Position numbers and translations under genes: made by a program. From assembly GCF_004134865.1 (NCBI RefSeq), contig NZ_SDPO01000002.1, forward strand, positions 1-64,000: a stretch of DNA of 64,000 nt, in the 5' to 3' direction. The first letter of the stretch is position 1. Every line of letters begins with the position of its first letter. A model generated the notes under the pieces. It was not told the DNA's origin. It worked only from the letters and a program-made list of their open reading frames with translations, and did not search any database. This DNA is from Agromyces fucosus (GTDB lineage Bacteria > Actinomycetota > Actinomycetes > Actinomycetales > Microbacteriaceae). This document shows positions 14,332-23,320 of this stretch, in pieces.

Positions 14332-14508
14332 ATGAACGTCGTCACTTTCCTCATCTCCCTGGGACTCTTCGTCTTCGGCATGTGGCTCATGGGCACCGCC
14401 CCGGTGATGACCGAATTCCAGGCGCCCGTGTTCTTCGGCGGCATCATCGCCGTGGCGCTCTCGCTCGCGATCCCGTTCCACCTCCTCGGTCGCAGCGACG
14501 GCGTCTGA
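14332..14508 (+). CDS. small two-helix membrane protein
   Basis: 58 residues, MNVVTFLISLGLFVFGMWL..., with two hydrophobic helices (about 3-22 and 32-52) and a short charged C-terminus (LLGRSDGV). GGAGG at 14322-14326 gives ATG 14332 a good ribosome site. The frame also runs to a GTG at 14299, which would add 11 hydrophilic residues. I do not recognise a family. It ends eight bases before the proposed TTG start of the AlaX-like gene, so coupling is likely. Confidence 0.7.
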   Translation: MNVVTFLISLGLFVFGMWLMGTAPVMTEFQAPVFFGGIIAVALSLAIPFHLLGRSDGV

Positions 14509-14516
14509 GCCCCGCG

Positions 14517-15395
14517 TTGCTCCCCTCTCGCGACACGCTCGTCACCTACCCCGACGGCGCCCTCGACGCGGACACGGTGGTGCTGCACGTCGCGCCGGCG
14601 GATGACGGCCGCATCGCCGTCGTCACCGAGGCGACGAGCTTCCACCCGGTCGACGCGGCCTGGCCCGACCAGCCGGCCGACACCGGCACGCTGACCGCCG
14701 GCGCGGTCGAGCTGCCCGTCGTCGACGCCGTCGTCGCGGCGACCGACGGCACCGAGCTCTTCCTCGGCGCCGACATCCCCGTGCGCAAGGGCACCGAGGG
14801 GTGGTCGTTCCTCGTCGCCCACCTCGTCGCGGGCGACGCAGCGATCGCCGAGGGCGACGCCGTGCAGGTGCGAGCGGATGCCACGGCGCGCCGCGCCCTC
14901 TCGATCGGCCACACCGCCTGCCACGCGGCGGCGCTCGCACTGAACGCCGCACTCGCCGGCCACTGGTCGAAGGCCGCTCGCGAAGACGCGCTCGGGGCAC
15001 CCGACTTCGACGGCATCGCGATCGCGTCGAGCCGCATCGTGCCGAACGGCTCGGTCGACGTGTACCGCCTGAACAAGTCGCTGCGCCGCGCCGGGTTCGA
15101 CACGGCCTCGGTCGTGGCCGACGGGCTCGGCGAGCTCGCGGCATCCGTCACCTCGACGATCGCCGAATGGGCGGCCGCAGGGGCGACCGTGCGCATCGAC
15201 CGCGACGGCGACGGGCTCACCGATCGCCGGTACTGGGTCGCCGAACTGCCCGTCGGCACCGCGAGCATCGCGTGCGGTGGAACCCACGTCGGCTCGCTCG
15301 CCGAGCTCGGCGACGTGCGGGTCGAGTTCGAGGCCGGCGATGATTCGGGCACCCCGGTGCTGACGATGCGCACGCACGCCGCCCCGGCACGCTGA
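14517..15395 (+). CDS. AlaX-like aminoacyl-tRNA editing protein
   Basis: About 292 residues. The zinc-binding motifs of the AlaX/ThrRS-AlaRS second additional domain are both intact: HTACH (HxxxH, near residue 140) and CGGTH (CxxxH, near residue 260), followed by the usual VGSLAELGD. Stand-alone AlaX proteins hydrolyse Ser or Gly wrongly attached to tRNA-Ala. The N-terminal half is the less conserved barrel. The TTG at 14517 is the most upstream start free of the preceding gene. A later GTG near 14577 is possible but would remove conserved-looking sequence. Confidence 0.72.
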   Translation: MLPSRDTLVTYPDGALDADTVVLHVAPADDGRIAVVTEATSFHPVDAAWPDQPADTGTLTAGAVELPVVDAVVAATDGTELFLGADIPVRKGTEGWSFLVAHLVAGDAAIAEGDAVQVRADATARRALSIGHTACHAAALALNAALAGHWSKAAREDALGAPDFDGIAIASSRIVPNGSVDVYRLNKSLRRAGFDTASVVADGLGELAASVTSTIAEWAAAGATVRIDRDGDGLTDRRYWVAELPVGTASIACGGTHVGSLAELGDVRVEFEAGDDSGTPVLTMRTHAAPAR

Positions 15396-15426
15396 GCGCA
15401 AGGGCCGGGACACCCCCGCGCGGGGT

Positions 15427-15432
15427 TACGAT
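15427..15432 (+). promoter_or_regulatory. -10 box of the antiporter operon, leaderless
   Basis: TACGAT, then 7 bases, then GTG 15440. Confidence 0.55.
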
Positions 15433-15439
15433 TGCGGAC

Positions 15440-15934
15440 GTGGGTATACGCATCGAGAAGGTCGACCTGCCCGGCATCGGCATTCGACACGACCTCGTCA
15501 CCGAGAGCGGCCGGCGCATCAGCGTCGTGTCGCACCGTGACGGCGAGCGCGACCTCGGGGTCTTCGACCAGGACGACCCCGACGCCTGCCGCGACTCCAT
15601 TCCCCTGAACGACGACGAGGCCGCGGCCCTCGCCGACGTGCTCGGCGCCTCCGTCATGCTGAGCCGGCTCACGAGCCTCTCCGACGAGACGGCGGGCCTC
15701 TACACCGAGCAGATCGCCCTGCCGACGGACTCGCCCTACTTGAACCGCACGCTCGGCGCCACGAAGGCCCGCACGCGCACGCACGCCTCGATCGTGGCGA
15801 TCGTCCGCGACGGAGCGATCATCCCCTCGCCCACGCCAGCGGAGACGCTGCGCGCGGGAGACGTCATCGTCGTCGTCGGAACACGTGAAGGACTCGACGG
15901 AGTAGCCCGGCTGCTCGCCAACGGCCCCGACTGA
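15440..15934 (+). CDS. cation:proton antiporter regulatory subunit (KhtT-like)
   Basis: 164 residues. The N-terminal part (VDLPGIGIRHDLVTESGRRISVVSHRDGERDLGVF) is the KhtT-type domain. The C-terminal half (about 85-160) is an RCK_C/TrkA-C fold ending LRAGDVIVVVGTREGLDGVARLL. KhtT binds nucleotides such as cyclic di-AMP and gates the KhtU K+/H+ antiporter on the inner membrane face. It begins at a GTG with a -10 box seven bases upstream, and the antiporter gene follows after 10 bases. Confidence 0.85.
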   Translation: MGIRIEKVDLPGIGIRHDLVTESGRRISVVSHRDGERDLGVFDQDDPDACRDSIPLNDDEAAALADVLGASVMLSRLTSLSDETAGLYTEQIALPTDSPYLNRTLGATKARTRTHASIVAIVRDGAIIPSPTPAETLRAGDVIVVVGTREGLDGVARLLANGPD

Positions 15935-15944
15935 GGCCGGGCGA

Positions 15945-17153
15945 ATGCACGAGACCACGCTGCTCCTCATCGAAGTCGGCGCGCTGCTTCTCGGCATGAG
16001 TCTGCTCGGGCGCCTCGCGCTCGCGTTCGGCATCTCGCCGATCCCGTTCTACCTCGTGCTCGGCCTGGCATTCGGCGAGGGCGGGTTCATCGCCCTCGAT
16101 GCGAGCGAGGAGTTCTTCCAGACCGGCGCCGAGATCGGCGTGATCCTGCTGCTCGCGCTGCTCGGCCTCGAGTACACCGCTTCGGAGCTCTTCGGCAGCC
16201 TCAAGTCCGCGCGCACCGCGGGGCTCATCGATGCCGCGCTCAACGCCCTGCCGGGTGCCGCGCTCGCGCTCCTCCTCGGATGGGGTCCGGTCGCCGCGGT
16301 CGCGATGGCGGGCGTCACGTGGGTGTCGTCGTCGGGCGTCATCGCGAAGCTCCTGCGCGACCTCGGCCGGCTCTCGAACCGCGAGACGCCGGCGATCCTC
16401 GCGCTGCTCGTCATCGAGGACCTCGCGATGGCGTTCTACCTGCCCGTGCTCTCCGCGCTCGTCGTCGGCATGAGCCTCATGCAGGGCGCCGTCTCCGTCG
16501 CGATCGCGGTGAGCGTCGTCGCCGTCATCCTCTACGTGGCCCTGCGGCACGGGCACATCGTCTCGCGGCTCTTCCCTGCCGATCACTACGAGCCCCTGCT
16601 CCTCGGCGTGCTCGGCCTCACCATGCTCGTCGCCGGCCTCGCGGCCGAGGTGAGCGTCTCGGCCGCCGTCGGGGCGTTCCTCGTGGGCATCGCGCTCTCT
16701 GGCCGGGTCGCAGCGAACGCGAGTCAGGTGCTCACCCCGCTCCGCGACCTCTTCGCCGCCATCTTCTTCGTCTTCTTCGGGCTCACGACCGACTCCTCGG
16801 CCCTGCTGTCGATGCTGCCGGCTGCACTCGCCCTGGCTCTCGTGACGATCATCACGAAGCTCATCACGGGCGCATACGCCGCACGTCGCGCCGGTGTCGG
16901 CACGCTCGGCCAGTGGCGTGCCGGTCTCTCGCTCGCGCCTCGAGGCGAGTTCTCGATCGTCATCGCGGGGCTCGCGGTCGGCTCGGGAGTCGTCGCCCCC
17001 GAACTCGCGCCGCTCGCGACGGGCTACGTGCTCATCACGATCGTCGCCGGCACGTTCCTCGCTCGCGTGCCCGACGCGCTCTGGTTCCGGGCTGCGGTGC
17101 GCCGGCGCCGGGCGGCGGCCTCGGGGGCGAGCCCGGTGCCGCCCGCCGCGTAG
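15945..17153 (+). CDS. cation:proton antiporter (KhtU-like, CPA2 family)
   Basis: 402 residues with about 12 membrane helices of the Kef/CPA2 type. Visible are GISPIPFYLVLGLAFGEGGFI, the conserved ALLVIEDLAMAFYLP (the Glu-Asp pair of the ion site) and LAPRGEFSIVIAGLAVG near residue 330. With the KhtT-like subunit encoded 10 bases upstream, it should form a nucleotide-gated K+(Na+)/H+ antiporter for potassium or pH homeostasis. It has no attached TrkA-N domain, as expected when the regulator is a separate protein. The gene ends 15 bases from the converging LLM gene. Confidence 0.88.
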   Translation: MHETTLLLIEVGALLLGMSLLGRLALAFGISPIPFYLVLGLAFGEGGFIALDASEEFFQTGAEIGVILLLALLGLEYTASELFGSLKSARTAGLIDAALNALPGAALALLLGWGPVAAVAMAGVTWVSSSGVIAKLLRDLGRLSNRETPAILALLVIEDLAMAFYLPVLSALVVGMSLMQGAVSVAIAVSVVAVILYVALRHGHIVSRLFPADHYEPLLLGVLGLTMLVAGLAAEVSVSAAVGAFLVGIALSGRVAANASQVLTPLRDLFAAIFFVFFGLTTDSSALLSMLPAALALALVTIITKLITGAYAARRAGVGTLGQWRAGLSLAPRGEFSIVIAGLAVGSGVVAPELAPLATGYVLITIVAGTFLARVPDALWFRAAVRRRRAAASGASPVPPAA

Positions 17154-17168
17154 CCCGGACGCGACCGG

Positions 17169-18314
17169 TCAGTCGACCTGCTGGTCGGCGGATGCCGCGG
17201 CATCCGCCCGATCCGCCGCGGCGAGGTCGGAGGCACCGAGGTCGGCGACGGCCGCGAGCTCGGCGTCGGCGGCATCGGCGGCGGCGAGCAGCTGCTTGAC
17301 CCGCGGCACGACCTCGGTGGCGTAGAGCTCGATGCTGCGCATCATCGCCTCGTGCGGCAACGCACCGTTGGAGTACTTCATGTCGAAGCGGGTGGCGCCG
17401 ACAGCGCGCATGGCGTCGGCGATCTTCACGGCGACTCTCTCGGGCGACCCGGCGTAGAGGGCGCCGTTCGGCCCTGCCTCGCCTTCGAAGTGATCGCGAT
17501 CGACCGCGCCCCACCCGCGCTCGCGGCCGATGCGGTCGATGCTGACCTTGTAGTGCGGCCAGAGCGTGTCGAGCGCCTCGGCGTCGGTCTCGGCGATGAA
17601 CCCGGGCGAGTGGATCGCGATCGGCTGCAGCGGGTGGCCGAACTGGCCGAGGGCTCGCCGGTAGAGGTCGGCGAGCGGCGCGAATCGGGCGGGGCTGCCG
17701 CCGATGATCGCGAGCACGAGCGGCAGGCCGTAGTGCGCGGCGCGCACGACGGATTCGGGGCTGCCGCCGACGCCGACCCACGTCTTCAGCCGGCCGTGCT
17801 CGACGGGTGGGAAGACGAGCTGGTCGGTCAGGGAGGAGCGGAGCTGGCCGCTCCACGTCACGGGCTCCTGCGGGAGCAGCGCGGCGAAGAGGTTGAGCTT
17901 CTCCTCGAAGAGCTCCTGGTACTGGTTCAGCTCGAAGCCGAACAGCGGGAAGGACTCGATGAAGGAGCCACGACCGAGGATGACCTCTGCGCGGCCGTTC
18001 GAGAGCCCGTCGAGCGTCGCGAAGCGCTCGAACACGCGCACGGGGTCGTCGGAGCTCAGCACCGTGACCGCGGAGCCGAGGTGGATGCGCTCCGTGCGGC
18101 CGGCGATGGCGCCGAGCACGACCTCGGGTGCTGAGACCGCGAAGTCCACGCGATGGTGCTCGCCGAGGCCGAAGAAGTCGAGCCCGAGCCGGTCGGCGAG
18201 CACGGCCTCCTCTACGACATCGCGCAGCACTTGGGCGTGCGGCAGCAGGGTGCCGTCGGCACCGCTCGTCACGTCGCCGAAGGTGTCGACCCCGAATTCG
18301 TACCGCTCAGACAT
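17169..18314 (-). CDS. LLM class flavin-dependent oxidoreductase
   Basis: 381 residues with the luciferase-like TIM barrel. Visible are FGLGEHHRVDFAVSAPEVVLGAIAGRTERIHLGSAVTVLSS at the start, RAEVILGRGSF, VGVGGSPESVVRAAHYGLPL and a C-terminal GSPERVAVKIADAM. It binds FMN or F420 and oxidises or reduces small molecules; the substrate is unknown. The last 35 residues are a low-complexity Ala/Asp tail. The start MSERYEF (ATG 18314) is preceded by GGGAGAGGGATCGGG. An earlier ATG at 18353 would add 13 residues and overlap the palindrome at 18336-18355. Confidence 0.88.
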   Translation of the reverse strand: MSERYEFGVDTFGDVTSGADGTLLPHAQVLRDVVEEAVLADRLGLDFFGLGEHHRVDFAVSAPEVVLGAIAGRTERIHLGSAVTVLSSDDPVRVFERFATLDGLSNGRAEVILGRGSFIESFPLFGFELNQYQELFEEKLNLFAALLPQEPVTWSGQLRSSLTDQLVFPPVEHGRLKTWVGVGGSPESVVRAAHYGLPLVLAIIGGSPARFAPLADLYRRALGQFGHPLQPIAIHSPGFIAETDAEALDTLWPHYKVSIDRIGRERGWGAVDRDHFEGEAGPNGALYAGSPERVAVKIADAMRAVGATRFDMKYSNGALPHEAMMRSIELYATEVVPRVKQLLAAADAADAELAAVADLGASDLAAADRADAAASADQQVD

Positions 18315-18335
18315 CCCGATCCCTCTCCCACGTTT

Positions 18336-18355
18336 CCATGCATGTGCATGCATGG
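18336..18355. promoter_or_regulatory. palindromic operator candidate
   Basis: CCATGCATG-TG-CATGCATGG, a perfect inverted repeat with 9-base arms. It lies 22 bases upstream of the LLM oxidoreductase start and in the intergenic space shared with the divergent reductase gene at 18494. Its AT-containing, fully symmetric make-up stands out from the surrounding sequence. It is a plausible site for a TetR or MarR-type repressor, though no such regulator gene is adjacent. Confidence 0.45.
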
Positions 18356-18493
18356 TTCGGAACCACCGTCGACCTGAGACTATTCCCCGCCGTTGCCGAG
18401 CGCACCGGCTCGGGAATGCCCGCCGGGTTCACGGCGTTCATTTGCATGAGGACGCATCGATTCCGGTGCGTCGTGGGATGGGAGAATCAAGAC

Positions 18494-19147
18494 GTGACGG
18501 ATCGGCCGGTCATCGGAATCTACGGCGCGGGCAAGGTGGGCACAGCCCTCGCCCGCCTGCTCGTGGCATCCGGGCACCGAGTGCTCATCGCGGGCTCCCC
18601 CCGTCAGACCGCGCTCGACCTGGTCGTCGGCGTCGTCGCCCCGGGCGCAGAGGTCACCTCCCCCGACGACCTCGCCGAGACCGCCGACGTCATCATCGTG
18701 GCCGTGCCGTTCGGCAAGGCCGGTACCGTGCCCTGGCACGCGTTCGACGACCGCATCGTCGTCGATGCGATGAACTACTGGCCACCGGTCGACGGCAACA
18801 TCGCCGAGATCGACGACGACCCGCGCACGACGAGCGAGGTCAACGCCGCTCGGAACCCGCGCGCCCGCGTCGTGAAGTCGCTGAACCACCTCGGCTACCA
18901 CGAGATGGAGGACGACAGCATGGCCGCCGGCTCCCCGCTGCGCCGCGCCCTCGCAGTCGTCGGCGACGACGCCGACGCACGGGCAGTCGTCGCCGAGATC
19001 ATCGACGAGCTGGGCTTCGACCCGGTCGACGGCGGCGAGCTCCGGCACGGCGTCGCACTCGAGCCCGGACACCCCGCCTTCGGTCGAGAGCTCTCGGCCG
19101 GCGAGCTCGCGGCCCTCCTCACCCCCGCGGTGCACCTGGCCGCCTGA
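18494..19147 (+). CDS. NADP/F420-dependent oxidoreductase-like Rossmann protein
   Basis: 217 residues. The N-terminal Rossmann motif GIYGAGKVGTALARLL is of the NADPH:F420 oxidoreductase / NADP_F420 family type. ADVIIVAVPFGKAG, VVDAMNYWPPVDG, KSLNHLGYHEM and a C-terminal ELGFDPVDGGEL agree. It probably reduces F420 or flavin, or acts as a dinucleotide-binding reductase of unknown substrate. It is divergent from a flavin/F420-type LLM oxidoreductase, which makes a functional link attractive. GTG 18494 has GGGAGAATCAAGAC upstream; the longer open frame is not protein-like. Confidence 0.8.
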   Translation: MTDRPVIGIYGAGKVGTALARLLVASGHRVLIAGSPRQTALDLVVGVVAPGAEVTSPDDLAETADVIIVAVPFGKAGTVPWHAFDDRIVVDAMNYWPPVDGNIAEIDDDPRTTSEVNAARNPRARVVKSLNHLGYHEMEDDSMAAGSPLRRALAVVGDDADARAVVAEIIDELGFDPVDGGELRHGVALEPGHPAFGRELSAGELAALLTPAVHLAA

Positions 19148-19202
19148 GCCGTCGCTCGCGCGCCTTCGGTCGCTACGCTGATCCCGACGACGGGAGGCAC
19201 GC

Positions 19203-19895
19203 GTGGACGCCGCAGAGCTCATCGCCGCCCTCGAGTCGCTCGCGAGCGACGAGGAGCGCGAGAAGTACACCCGGTACTTCCCTCCCGACCCCGACGCCCC
19301 GTTCATCGGCGTGCGCATGGGCGCGGTGTTCGACCTCGCCAAGACGGCGCTCGACCTGCCGGCCGGCGAGCTCGAGGCGCTGCTCGAGCAGCCGACGCAC
19401 GAGGTGCGCGCCCTCGCCTGCAGCATCATGGGCAAGTGCGCCGCACGGCCGAAGACCCACGAAGATCGACGCGGTGAGCTGTACGAGCTCTACCTGCGCC
19501 GGCACGACCGCATCGACCAGTGGGACCTCGTCGACCTCGCTGCACGCGATGTCGTCGGCGGATACCTGCTCGAGCGCGACCGCTCGCCGCTCGCCGGGCT
19601 CGCGGCATCCGCGTTCTGGCCCGAACGCCGCACCGCCCTCGTGGCGACCTTCGCCTTCCTCCGTCGCGGCGAGCTCGACGACGCCTACGGCCTCGCCGAG
19701 ACGCTCGCCGAGGACCCCGAACCCCTCGTGCAGAAGGCGCTGGGCTGGGTGCTGCGGGCCGCCGGCGACCACGATCGCGGCCGGCTCACCGACTTCGTCG
19801 AGCGGCATGCCGCGACGATGCCGCGCGCCGCGCTGCGCGCCGCCATCGAGCACTACGACCGGCCCGAGCGGGCGCGCATCCTCGCGATCCGCTGA
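19203..19895 (+). CDS. DNA alkylation repair protein (AlkD-like HEAT repeat)
   Basis: 230 residues, all-helical, with the AlkC/AlkD order. Visible are FIGVRMGAVFDLAK, HEVRALACSIM, DQWDLVDLAARDVVGGYLL (the Trp and Asp of the AlkD lesion site), FWPERRTALVATFAFLRRGELDDAY, LVQKALGWVLRAAG and MPRAALRAAIEHY. AlkD glycosylases remove N3- and N7-alkylpurines. GGGAGG lies six bases before GTG 19203. The gene converges on the DHA2 transporter with 31 bases between. Confidence 0.85.
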   Translation: MDAAELIAALESLASDEEREKYTRYFPPDPDAPFIGVRMGAVFDLAKTALDLPAGELEALLEQPTHEVRALACSIMGKCAARPKTHEDRRGELYELYLRRHDRIDQWDLVDLAARDVVGGYLLERDRSPLAGLAASAFWPERRTALVATFAFLRRGELDDAYGLAETLAEDPEPLVQKALGWVLRAAGDHDRGRLTDFVERHAATMPRAALRAAIEHYDRPERARILAIR

Positions 19896-19926
19896 GGTGC
19901 CGGGAACCGGGCGGGCTGCGGGTGGC

Positions 19927-21435
19927 TCAGTCCGCGTCCTCAGCGGGGGCATCGCCGAGCGCACTCCGCCGACGGCCGCGCTCCCCGAGGTCGAGCACGC
20001 CGATCCCGAAGGCGACGGCGACGAGCACGGCGACGGCGATCATCCCCATGGCGTACGCGTCGCGATAGACCGACAGGTCGGGCTCGCCGCTCGACTCGCG
20101 ATAGATCGTGGAGTAGAAGAGCGAGAGCGTGATCGCCGTGCCGATCGCCGTGCCGATGCGCTGGCCGAGCTGCCCGACCGACCCGGCGAGACCGCCCTGC
20201 TTCACCGGGACGTCGGCGAGGGCGAGCGTCTGGTTGGGCGAGATGACGAAGCCACCGCCCGCGCCGCTGAAGATCATGGCGACCGCGATCGCCCACGGCG
20301 TCAGCTCGGGCGAGGTCGCGAACACGGCGAGCACCGAGAGACCGATGCCGACGAGCAGCAGCACGAGACCCCAGACGACGAGCGGACGGCCCACCCGGTT
20401 CACCAGGTTGCCGCCGACGTACGAGGTCACCGCGCTCACGAGCGCGAACCCGATCGTGACCATGCCCGCGTAGACCGCCGCGAGGCCGAGGCCGTGCTGC
20501 AGGTAGAGCGTCGTGAGCAGGAACATGGGCGGGAGTGCCGCGAAGTACACGCTCGAGAGCGCAGTGCCGTTGCGGTACGAGCTGACGCCGAAGAGCGCGA
20601 GCGGCACGAGCGGATGCCGCCCGCTCGCCGCGTAGCGCCGCTCCCACACGAGGAATGCGGTGAACGCGAACACGAAGATCACGAGCACCCACCACCTGGC
20701 GGGGTCGTCGTCGGGCGAGCCGGTCGTGAAGAGGAACGGCCACATGAGCGACACCACGCTGATGCCGAACAGCGTGATGCCGACGGGGTCGAGCGACAGG
20801 GGCTTGCCCGACGGATGCCGCGTCAGCGGGAGCAGCCAGATCGCCAGCACGATGGCCGCGAGCGCGAGCGGCACGTTGATCCAGAAGATGCCGCGCCATC
20901 CGTCTTCGGGGCCGCCGATCGCGATCATGAGCCCGCCGAGGGTCGGACCGAACGCGGTCGCGAGGCCGATGGTCGCTCCGAACAGTCCGAACGCCTTGCC
21001 GCGCTCCTTGCCGTGGAAGAGCTCCTGGATGAGGCCGAGGACCTGCGGCATCTGGATGCCGGCGGCAACGCCCTGCAGGAGCCGCGCGATGAGGAGCACC
21101 GTCGCATTCGGTGCGAGCGCGGCGATGCAGCTCGTGAGGGTGAAGAGGCTGAGGCCCACGATGAACAGCGTCTTGCGCGAGCGCTGGTCGCCGATGCGTC
21201 CGGCCGGCACGAGCGTCAGGCCGAAGGTGAGCACGTACCCCGCGACGATGAGCTGCAGCTCGGTCGAGCCCGCGTCGAACGCGTCCTCGATGGCGGGAAG
21301 CCCGACGTTGACCTTCGAGAGATCCATGATCGTGAGGCCCGCCACGGCCACGCACACCCAGTACGCGCGCCATCGGTGGGCGTCGGAGACGGGGATCGAT
21401 CGGGTGGCCGGCGCGTCTGACATCCGTTCCACCAT
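19927..21435 (-). CDS. MFS transporter, DHA2 family (14 helices)
   Basis: 502 residues with about 14 membrane helices. Motif A is GRIGDQRSRKTLFIVGL, motif C-like ATAFGPTLGGLM, and the N-terminal region has LSKVNVGLPAIEDAF (the DHA2 VNVALPTI variant). It probably exports drugs or lipids using the proton gradient. ATG 21435 is the first start. An in-frame ATG at 21423 (MSDAPATRS) with a GGAACGG just before it is an equally plausible start. It is divergent from the PfkB kinase gene. Confidence 0.87.
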   Translation of the reverse strand: MVERMSDAPATRSIPVSDAHRWRAYWVCVAVAGLTIMDLSKVNVGLPAIEDAFDAGSTELQLIVAGYVLTFGLTLVPAGRIGDQRSRKTLFIVGLSLFTLTSCIAALAPNATVLLIARLLQGVAAGIQMPQVLGLIQELFHGKERGKAFGLFGATIGLATAFGPTLGGLMIAIGGPEDGWRGIFWINVPLALAAIVLAIWLLPLTRHPSGKPLSLDPVGITLFGISVVSLMWPFLFTTGSPDDDPARWWVLVIFVFAFTAFLVWERRYAASGRHPLVPLALFGVSSYRNGTALSSVYFAALPPMFLLTTLYLQHGLGLAAVYAGMVTIGFALVSAVTSYVGGNLVNRVGRPLVVWGLVLLLVGIGLSVLAVFATSPELTPWAIAVAMIFSGAGGGFVISPNQTLALADVPVKQGGLAGSVGQLGQRIGTAIGTAITLSLFYSTIYRESSGEPDLSVYRDAYAMGMIAVAVLVAVAFGIGVLDLGERGRRRSALGDAPAEDAD

Positions 21436-21534
21436 ACGCCCGGGCGCGCCATGATAATCGCTCGCCGTGGCGAGGTGAACCCCGTGGCGGCCCGCCTCGG
21501 GCGGTCGTACCGTCGGAGTCGAGGAGGTGCTCGC

Positions 21535-22515
21535 ATGCCGAAGGTGATGATCTTCGCCCCCTCACCCCTCTTGACGGTGACCATCGAGGGCGGCGCGAGG
21601 GGGACCGAACTGCACGTGCACGCCGGAGGCCAGGGCGTCTGGCAGTCGAAGATGCTTCGGACGCTCGGCGCGGAGGTCTCGATCTGCGGGGTCCTGACGG
21701 GTGAGTCCGGACGAGTCGTGCAGCACCTGCTCGAAGACGACGGGCTCACCGTGCACGCCGTGCACCGGGATGGTCGGGGCGGCGCCTACGTGCACGATCG
21801 CCGGAGCGGCGAGCGGGTCGAGGTCGTCGAGCTCGCAGGCGACCCGCTCTCACGGCACGAGCTCGACGAGTTGTACACGACGACGATCCGCGAGGCGATG
21901 TCGGCCGACCTCGTGCTGCTGAGCGGTCCCGCCGGAGACGGCGTGCTGCCCGACGATGTGTACCGCCGGCTCGCCTCCGACCTGACCGCGGCGGAGCGAA
22001 CGGTCGTCGTCGACCTGGCCGGTGGCCGCCTCGCCGCGGCGCTCGAAGGCGGAGTCCGGCTCGCGAAGGTGAGCGAGACCGAGCTCGAAGCGGTGGATGC
22101 CTCCAGCAGCGCGTCCATGGCCGGTCTGATCGCTTCGGCCACCCGTCTCCGGGACGCCGGCGCACGGAGCGTCGTCGTGACCAGGGCCGGCCGACCCGCG
22201 GTGCTCATCGACGGCGATGAGGTGTCCACCGTGCATGCCCCGGTCATGGAGGCGGTCGACCCGAGCGGTGCAGGCGACTCGTTCACCGCCGCACTGGCGG
22301 CCTCGCTCGCCGAAGGCGACTCGCTGCACGGGGCCGTCGCCCTCGCCGCGGCAGCCGGTGCGCTCAACGTCACCCGGCATGGCCTCGGCACCGGCGATGC
22401 CGAGGCGATCCGCCGCCTGAGCACGCAGGTCGAGATCATCCGCGCCGATCGCGAAGCCCATGCGCAGCTCTCCCCCGACGAACTCGCCGGCCGGCTCGAG
22501 GTGGACGAGCGATGA
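21535..22515 (+). CDS. PfkB family carbohydrate kinase
   Basis: 326 residues. The PfkB signature 2 is present as DPSGAGDSFTAALAAS (near residue 242), with the catalytic Asp of GAGD. The N-terminal half carries the PfkB-type HAGGQGVWQSKMLRTLGAEVSICGVLTGES, which matches the 1-phosphofructokinase/tagatose kinase group. The sugar phosphate substrate is unknown. The start has GAGGAGG seven bases upstream. An upstream ATG in the same frame lacks such a site. The stop overlaps the surE start (ATGA), so both are translated together. Confidence 0.85.
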   Translation: MPKVMIFAPSPLLTVTIEGGARGTELHVHAGGQGVWQSKMLRTLGAEVSICGVLTGESGRVVQHLLEDDGLTVHAVHRDGRGGAYVHDRRSGERVEVVELAGDPLSRHELDELYTTTIREAMSADLVLLSGPAGDGVLPDDVYRRLASDLTAAERTVVVDLAGGRLAAALEGGVRLAKVSETELEAVDASSSASMAGLIASATRLRDAGARSVVVTRAGRPAVLIDGDEVSTVHAPVMEAVDPSGAGDSFTAALAASLAEGDSLHGAVALAAAAGALNVTRHGLGTGDAEAIRRLSTQVEIIRADREAHAQLSPDELAGRLEVDER

Positions 22516-23267
22516 GCGCCCTCCTCGTCACCAACGACGACGGCATCGACTCGCCGGGCCTGCACGCACTCGCCGCCGTGGCGATCGAGGAGGGCCTCGA
22601 GGTCGTCGTCGCGGCGCCGTCGACGCAGTCGAGCGGCAGCAGCGCGTCGATCACCGGTGCCGAGGCGGACGGCCGCATCCACATGGAGCCACGCACCATC
22701 GCAGGCCTCGAGATCCCCTGCTTCGCCGTGCGCGCGGCGCCGGCACTCATCGCGCTGATCGCGTCGCACGGTGCGTTCGGCTCGGCTCCCGATCTCGTGC
22801 TCTCAGGAGTGAATCGCGGCGCCAACATCGGCCGGGCGATCCTGCATTCCGGCACGGTCGGGGCAGCACTCACCGCCGGGGCCAACGGTGCACGCGGACT
22901 GGCCGTCTCGCTCGACGTCGGCATGGATCCCGACACCTGTCACTGGGCGGCGGCGGCCGAAGCTGCGCGAGCGCTCCTCCGAGGTGTGCTGGACGCACCG
23001 CCCGGCACGGTGCTGAACCTCAACGTGCCGAACGCCGCCGATGCGGGCAGCCGACCGCTTCGTGCTGCGACCCTCGCCCCGTTCGGCATCGTGCAGACGA
23101 CGGCCGCCGAGCACGGCGAGGGCGAGGTGCGGCTGACCGTCGCCGACCTGACCGGCGAACAGGATCCCCGGAGTGACGCGGCCCTGCTGGTCGCAGGTCA
23201 CCCGACGCTCACCTCGATCACCGGAATCGGCGAGACGGCACCGCCGTCCGGGATCTCGGTCGAGTGA
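22512..23267 (+). CDS. surE: 5'/3'-nucleotidase SurE
   Basis: 251 residues. The metal site motif LLVTNDDGIDSPGL at the N-terminus and SGVNRGANIGRAILHSGTVGAAL (Asn and Ser ligands) are diagnostic of SurE, a divalent-metal nucleotidase acting on 5' and 3' nucleoside monophosphates and some short polyphosphates. The C-terminal tail is shorter than in E. coli-type SurE. It overlaps the PfkB kinase gene by four bases, which suggests a shared role in nucleotide or sugar-phosphate turnover. A strong terminator follows. Confidence 0.9.
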   Translation: MSALLVTNDDGIDSPGLHALAAVAIEEGLEVVVAAPSTQSSGSSASITGAEADGRIHMEPRTIAGLEIPCFAVRAAPALIALIASHGAFGSAPDLVLSGVNRGANIGRAILHSGTVGAALTAGANGARGLAVSLDVGMDPDTCHWAAAAEAARALLRGVLDAPPGTVLNLNVPNAADAGSRPLRAATLAPFGIVQTTAAEHGEGEVRLTVADLTGEQDPRSDAALLVAGHPTLTSITGIGETAPPSGISVE

Positions 23268-23320
23268 GCAGAGGTTCGTCGACGCAGACCCGAAACGTTG
23301 ACACAGCCCCGAGAACGAGA

